A stretch of 64,000 nucleotides of DNA, taken from positions 1 through 64,000 of the forward strand of contig CANRCT010000006.1 in assembly GCA_947629175.1 (NCBI GenBank). Reading direction: 5' to 3'. A program made the translations under genes and the position numbers. The stretch comes from an uncultured Muribaculaceae bacterium. Lineage in GTDB: Bacteria; Bacteroidota; Bacteroidia; Bacteroidales; Muribaculaceae. Below, in pieces: positions 61,993 through 64,000 of this stretch (its first letter is position 1; each line of letters begins with the position of its first letter). The notes below the pieces were generated by a model, which saw only the letters and a list, made by a program, of their open reading frames with translations, ran no database searches and was not told the origin of the DNA.

Positions 61993-62024
61993 CAAAATTA
62001 ATATTAAATTTTTAGCCGTACAAA
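61993..62024 (-). promoter_or_regulatory. Promoter of the btuB operon
   Basis: Minus-strand TTTG (62024-62021), a 20-base spacer and TAATTTTG (62000-61993) match exactly. The transcript would begin about 20 bases before the riboswitch. Confidence 0.8.
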
Positions 62025-62031
62025 TTTTTAT

Positions 62032-62039
62032 TAACTTTG
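62032..62039 (+). promoter_or_regulatory. -7 box of the AlkD-like operon
   Basis: TAACTTTG is a perfect -7 box 30 bases before the ATG; the -33 region (around 62008-62012) is only T-rich. It lies eight bases from the -33 box of the btuB promoter, so the two divergent promoters overlap. Confidence 0.55.
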
Positions 62040-62068
62040 CAATGAATGCAAGCGAACTTCAATGAGAC

Positions 62069-62866
62069 ATGCCCATGACCAAGGTTTACAAACCGACTGA
62101 CCGGAAGGCAATACTGGCCGAAGAGATAATATCCGCCATGGAAGCGATGGAAGATGACAGGCAGCGTGCGGTCCTATGCCGTTTTTTTAAGACCGGTAAG
62201 GGCGAATACGGCGAAGGCGATCGGTTTCTCGGGCTGAAAGTGCCGTTGACAAGGCTTGTTGTGAAAGAGGCTCGTCTGCGCGTGGGAATGGATGAGATTG
62301 AACGGCTCATCTATTCACCGTGGCACGAAGTCAGGCTCGCGGGATTTCTTTTGCTTGCAGAAGAGATGTCGGCGGCAATGCCCCGACGCGGAGCTGACTC
62401 GCCGGAGTCGGCCATCCGGCGACGGGAAATTGCCGGATTTTATCTGCGGCATGCACACCGGGCCAACAACTGGGATCTTGTGGATCTGTCCGCCCCATAT
62501 ATCATCGGACGATGGCTTCTCCATCCCGACGAGAACGGCGACATGCCCGACAGGCATATCCTCGACTCACTGGCTGCAAGCGACAACCTTTGGCTGCAAA
62601 GGATCGGCATCGTGGCTACACTCGCTCTGATTCGGGAAGGACAGAGCGGCGACACATTGCGGATAGTCAGCTGCCTCCTGTCTCACAGGCATGATCTGAT
62701 CCACAAGGCCATGGGATGGATGTTGCGCGAAGTCGGCAAAAAGAACGTGGCGGAGTTGCTCGATTTCCTTGATGCATACTCTACGAAAATGCCGCGCACT
62801 ACCCTGCGCTACGCAATAGAACGCCTGCCGGAGCCACAGAGGCAATACTGGCTCCGCCGTAAATAA
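62069..62866 (+). CDS. AlkD-like DNA alkylation repair protein
   Basis: A 265-aa HEAT-like repeat protein of the AlkC/AlkD glycosylase family, which removes bulky or charged alkylated bases. Features are FFKTGKGEYGEGDRFLGLKVP near 40-60, then WHEVRLAGFLLLAEEM, NNWDLVDLSAPYIIGRWL near 135 and LRIVSCLLSHRHDLIHKAMGWMLREVGKK around 195-220 (given in parts). It starts at the first ATG (62069; another at 62075). A MmcQ/YjbR-like gene follows 15 bases later. Confidence 0.88.
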   Translation: MPMTKVYKPTDRKAILAEEIISAMEAMEDDRQRAVLCRFFKTGKGEYGEGDRFLGLKVPLTRLVVKEARLRVGMDEIERLIYSPWHEVRLAGFLLLAEEMSAAMPRRGADSPESAIRRREIAGFYLRHAHRANNWDLVDLSAPYIIGRWLLHPDENGDMPDRHILDSLAASDNLWLQRIGIVATLALIREGQSGDTLRIVSCLLSHRHDLIHKAMGWMLREVGKKNVAELLDFLDAYSTKMPRTTLRYAIERLPEPQRQYWLRRK

Positions 62867-62881
62867 AAATCAGTTTCGATC

Positions 62882-63235
62882 ATGAATATTGAAGAAGTAA
62901 GGGAATACGGGCTGTCATTGCCTAACGCTACCGAACGGTGTCCGTTCGGCCCCGACACACTGTCGCTTGAAATCGGAGGCAGAATATTTTGCCTGATGAC
63001 GCTCGACAACGAATGGGACTTCTACAACCTGAAAGCGGATCCCGACTATGCCATAGAACTCCGCGACAGATACACGGGCATCCGACCGGGCTTTCACATG
63101 AACAAACGCCACTGGATTTCGGTCGACTTCAACGGCGACGTCCCCGACGCAGTGCAGCGCGAACTCATCCTCCACTCCTACCGCCAGGCATTCATGAAGC
63201 TGCCCCGCTCCGTCCGCTCACTCCTGACGCAATAA
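62882..63235 (+). CDS. MmcQ/YjbR-family protein
   Basis: A 117-aa protein of the MmcQ/YjbR (CyaY-like fold) family: MNIEEVREYGLSLPNATERC at the start, then KADPDYAIELRDRYTGIRPG, MNKRHWISVDFNGDVPD and a closing SYRQAFMKLPRSVRSLL. Members are described as DNA-binding, yet their function is poorly known. It probably shares the AlkD-like transcript (15-base gap). Confidence 0.9.
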   Translation: MNIEEVREYGLSLPNATERCPFGPDTLSLEIGGRIFCLMTLDNEWDFYNLKADPDYAIELRDRYTGIRPGFHMNKRHWISVDFNGDVPDAVQRELILHSYRQAFMKLPRSVRSLLTQ

Positions 63236-63261
63236 TCATTGCAGGGAGACTTATATCCGGG

Positions 63262-64000
63262 TTATTTCGAGAGCATTATGGAGAGGATCTCGCGGTCGGT
63301 CTGGGCCATGCCCTGAAGGCCGATGCGGGTGAGGTTGTCGATAGAGCGGTCAACATCCTCATCGACGATTCCCTCAAGGGAGCTTACAGAGGCATCCTCC
63401 ATAGCCATAAGCGCCGCATAGACTGCGGTAGAGACTCCTGAAGTGACTTTCAAGGCACAACTGGGCTTCGCTCCGTCGCATATCATTCCTGTAAGGTTGC
63501 CGACCATATTTTTCACCGCATGACATACCTGCCGGTATCCGCCACCCATAAGCAGGGTCAGTCCGCATGATGAACCGGTAGCAGCCACCACACATCCGCA
63601 CAGGGCTGACAACCGGCCAAGTTTCTGCTTTATATAGATCACCGTCAGATGGCTGAGCGCAAGGGCACGGAGCATCTCATCCTCCGTATTTCCATTTTCC
63701 CTGGCAAAGACTACAACCGGAACCGTTGCTGAAATACCCTGATTGCCGCTGCCTGAATTGCTCATCACCGGAATCATCGCTCCTCCCATGCGGGCGTCGC
63801 ATGCAGCGGCTGTCAGAGCCACAATATGAGTGAACATTGTGTCGCCCATCAGCCGCGAACCATGGCTTCCGCCGATTATCTTACCGAGCGCATGCCCGTA
63901 ATGCCCCGCGATCGAAAACCGTGATGCAGCCAGATTGAGTTTTGATGACTCAAGAAGAAATCCCAGCTTATCAAGAGGGGTAGTGACAGCAAATTCATAT
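63262..64000 (-). CDS. L-cysteine desulfidase-like protein (UPF0597), 5' end cut by window
   Basis: The C-terminal 245 or so residues of a UPF0597/CyuA-type protein, related to the iron-sulfur serine dehydratase alpha chain. It breaks cysteine into pyruvate, ammonia and sulfide. The frame is open to the right window edge (in frame upstream: FAVTTPLDKLGFLLESSKLN). Recognisable parts are MGDTMFTHIVALTAAACDAR, MSNSGSGNQGISATVP and GMICDGAKPSCALKVTSG. The cysteines around 63465-63500 and 63590-63605 are probable cluster ligands. It is convergent with the MmcQ/YjbR gene (26-base gap). Confidence 0.85.
   Translation of the reverse strand, partial: YEFAVTTPLDKLGFLLESSKLNLAASRFSIAGHYGHALGKIIGGSHGSRLMGDTMFTHIVALTAAACDARMGGAMIPVMSNSGSGNQGISATVPVVVFARENGNTEDEMLRALALSHLTVIYIKQKLGRLSALCGCVVAATGSSCGLTLLMGGGYRQVCHAVKNMVGNLTGMICDGAKPSCALKVTSGVSTAVYAALMAMEDASVSSLEGIVDEDVDRSIDNLTRIGLQGMAQTDREILSIMLSK

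Overview
The window is a stretch of a Bacteroidota chromosome, most likely from a gut Bacteroidales. Six lines of evidence agree. (1) Most transcription units start with the Bacteroidota promoter TTTG-N19/21-TAnnTTTG. (2) Shine-Dalgarno sequences are largely absent. (3) Rho carries the long Q-rich insert. (4) Marker families DUF4296, DUF4827, DUF3575, DUF5119 and fimbrillin are present. (5) The IleS is the long type. (6) There is a cobalamin-riboswitch TonB receptor operon with a BtuG-like protein. The moderately high G+C and the gene content would suit Muribaculaceae, but that family-level guess is weak. No insertion sequence, prophage, CRISPR array or rRNA gene was seen. Two tRNA genes are present.

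Left part (1-31 kb) is mostly core genes. It opens with pgk, tRNA-Leu(UAG) and tgt-lptG. A minus-strand operon follows: ileS, a DksA/TraR-like protein, lspA, a DUF4296 lipoprotein and a 73-aa protein. A cell-envelope operon comes next: DHH phosphoesterase, DUF4827 lipoprotein, glmM, NlpC/P60 and PAP2. After it lie a RecD-like helicase and rplM-rpsI-rpsB-tsf. Then come a secreted dipeptidyl-peptidase, convergent with a 1266-aa secreted InlB-repeat protein. The block closes with thrS-infC-rpmI-rplT and rho.

Middle part (31-44 kb): tRNA-Met, a threonine-aldolase-like enzyme, a ROK kinase coupled to fmt, a TPR protein coupled to an M3 peptidase, and a small membrane protein-dxs-trkA-trkH operon. 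Most neighbours inside these operons overlap by ATGA, which implies translational coupling.

The accessory part (44-52 kb) is a surface-fimbria locus built as two convergent units. One large fimbrillin lipoprotein gene is on the plus strand; a DUF3575-DUF5119-fimbrillin operon is on the minus strand. Two of the four genes are frameshifted, one at a T8 run and one at a short GC-dinucleotide run. The minus operon has a G10 tract where its -33 promoter box should be. Between the two units, insulated by terminators, lies a non-coding GC-rich element of about 630 bp with imperfect terminal inverted repeats, an internal 100-bp inverted repeat and a 24-bp tandem repeat. This locus is the most unusual part of the window.

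Right part (52-64 kb): an operon of a truncated CreD, a full CreD, an LTA-synthase/sulfatase-like membrane enzyme and a MerR regulator. Next is a cobalamin-riboswitch operon, btuB-btuG-btuF-btuC, with no ATPase gene in it. The window ends with an AlkD-like and a YjbR/MmcQ-like gene and a cysteine desulfidase cut by the window edge.
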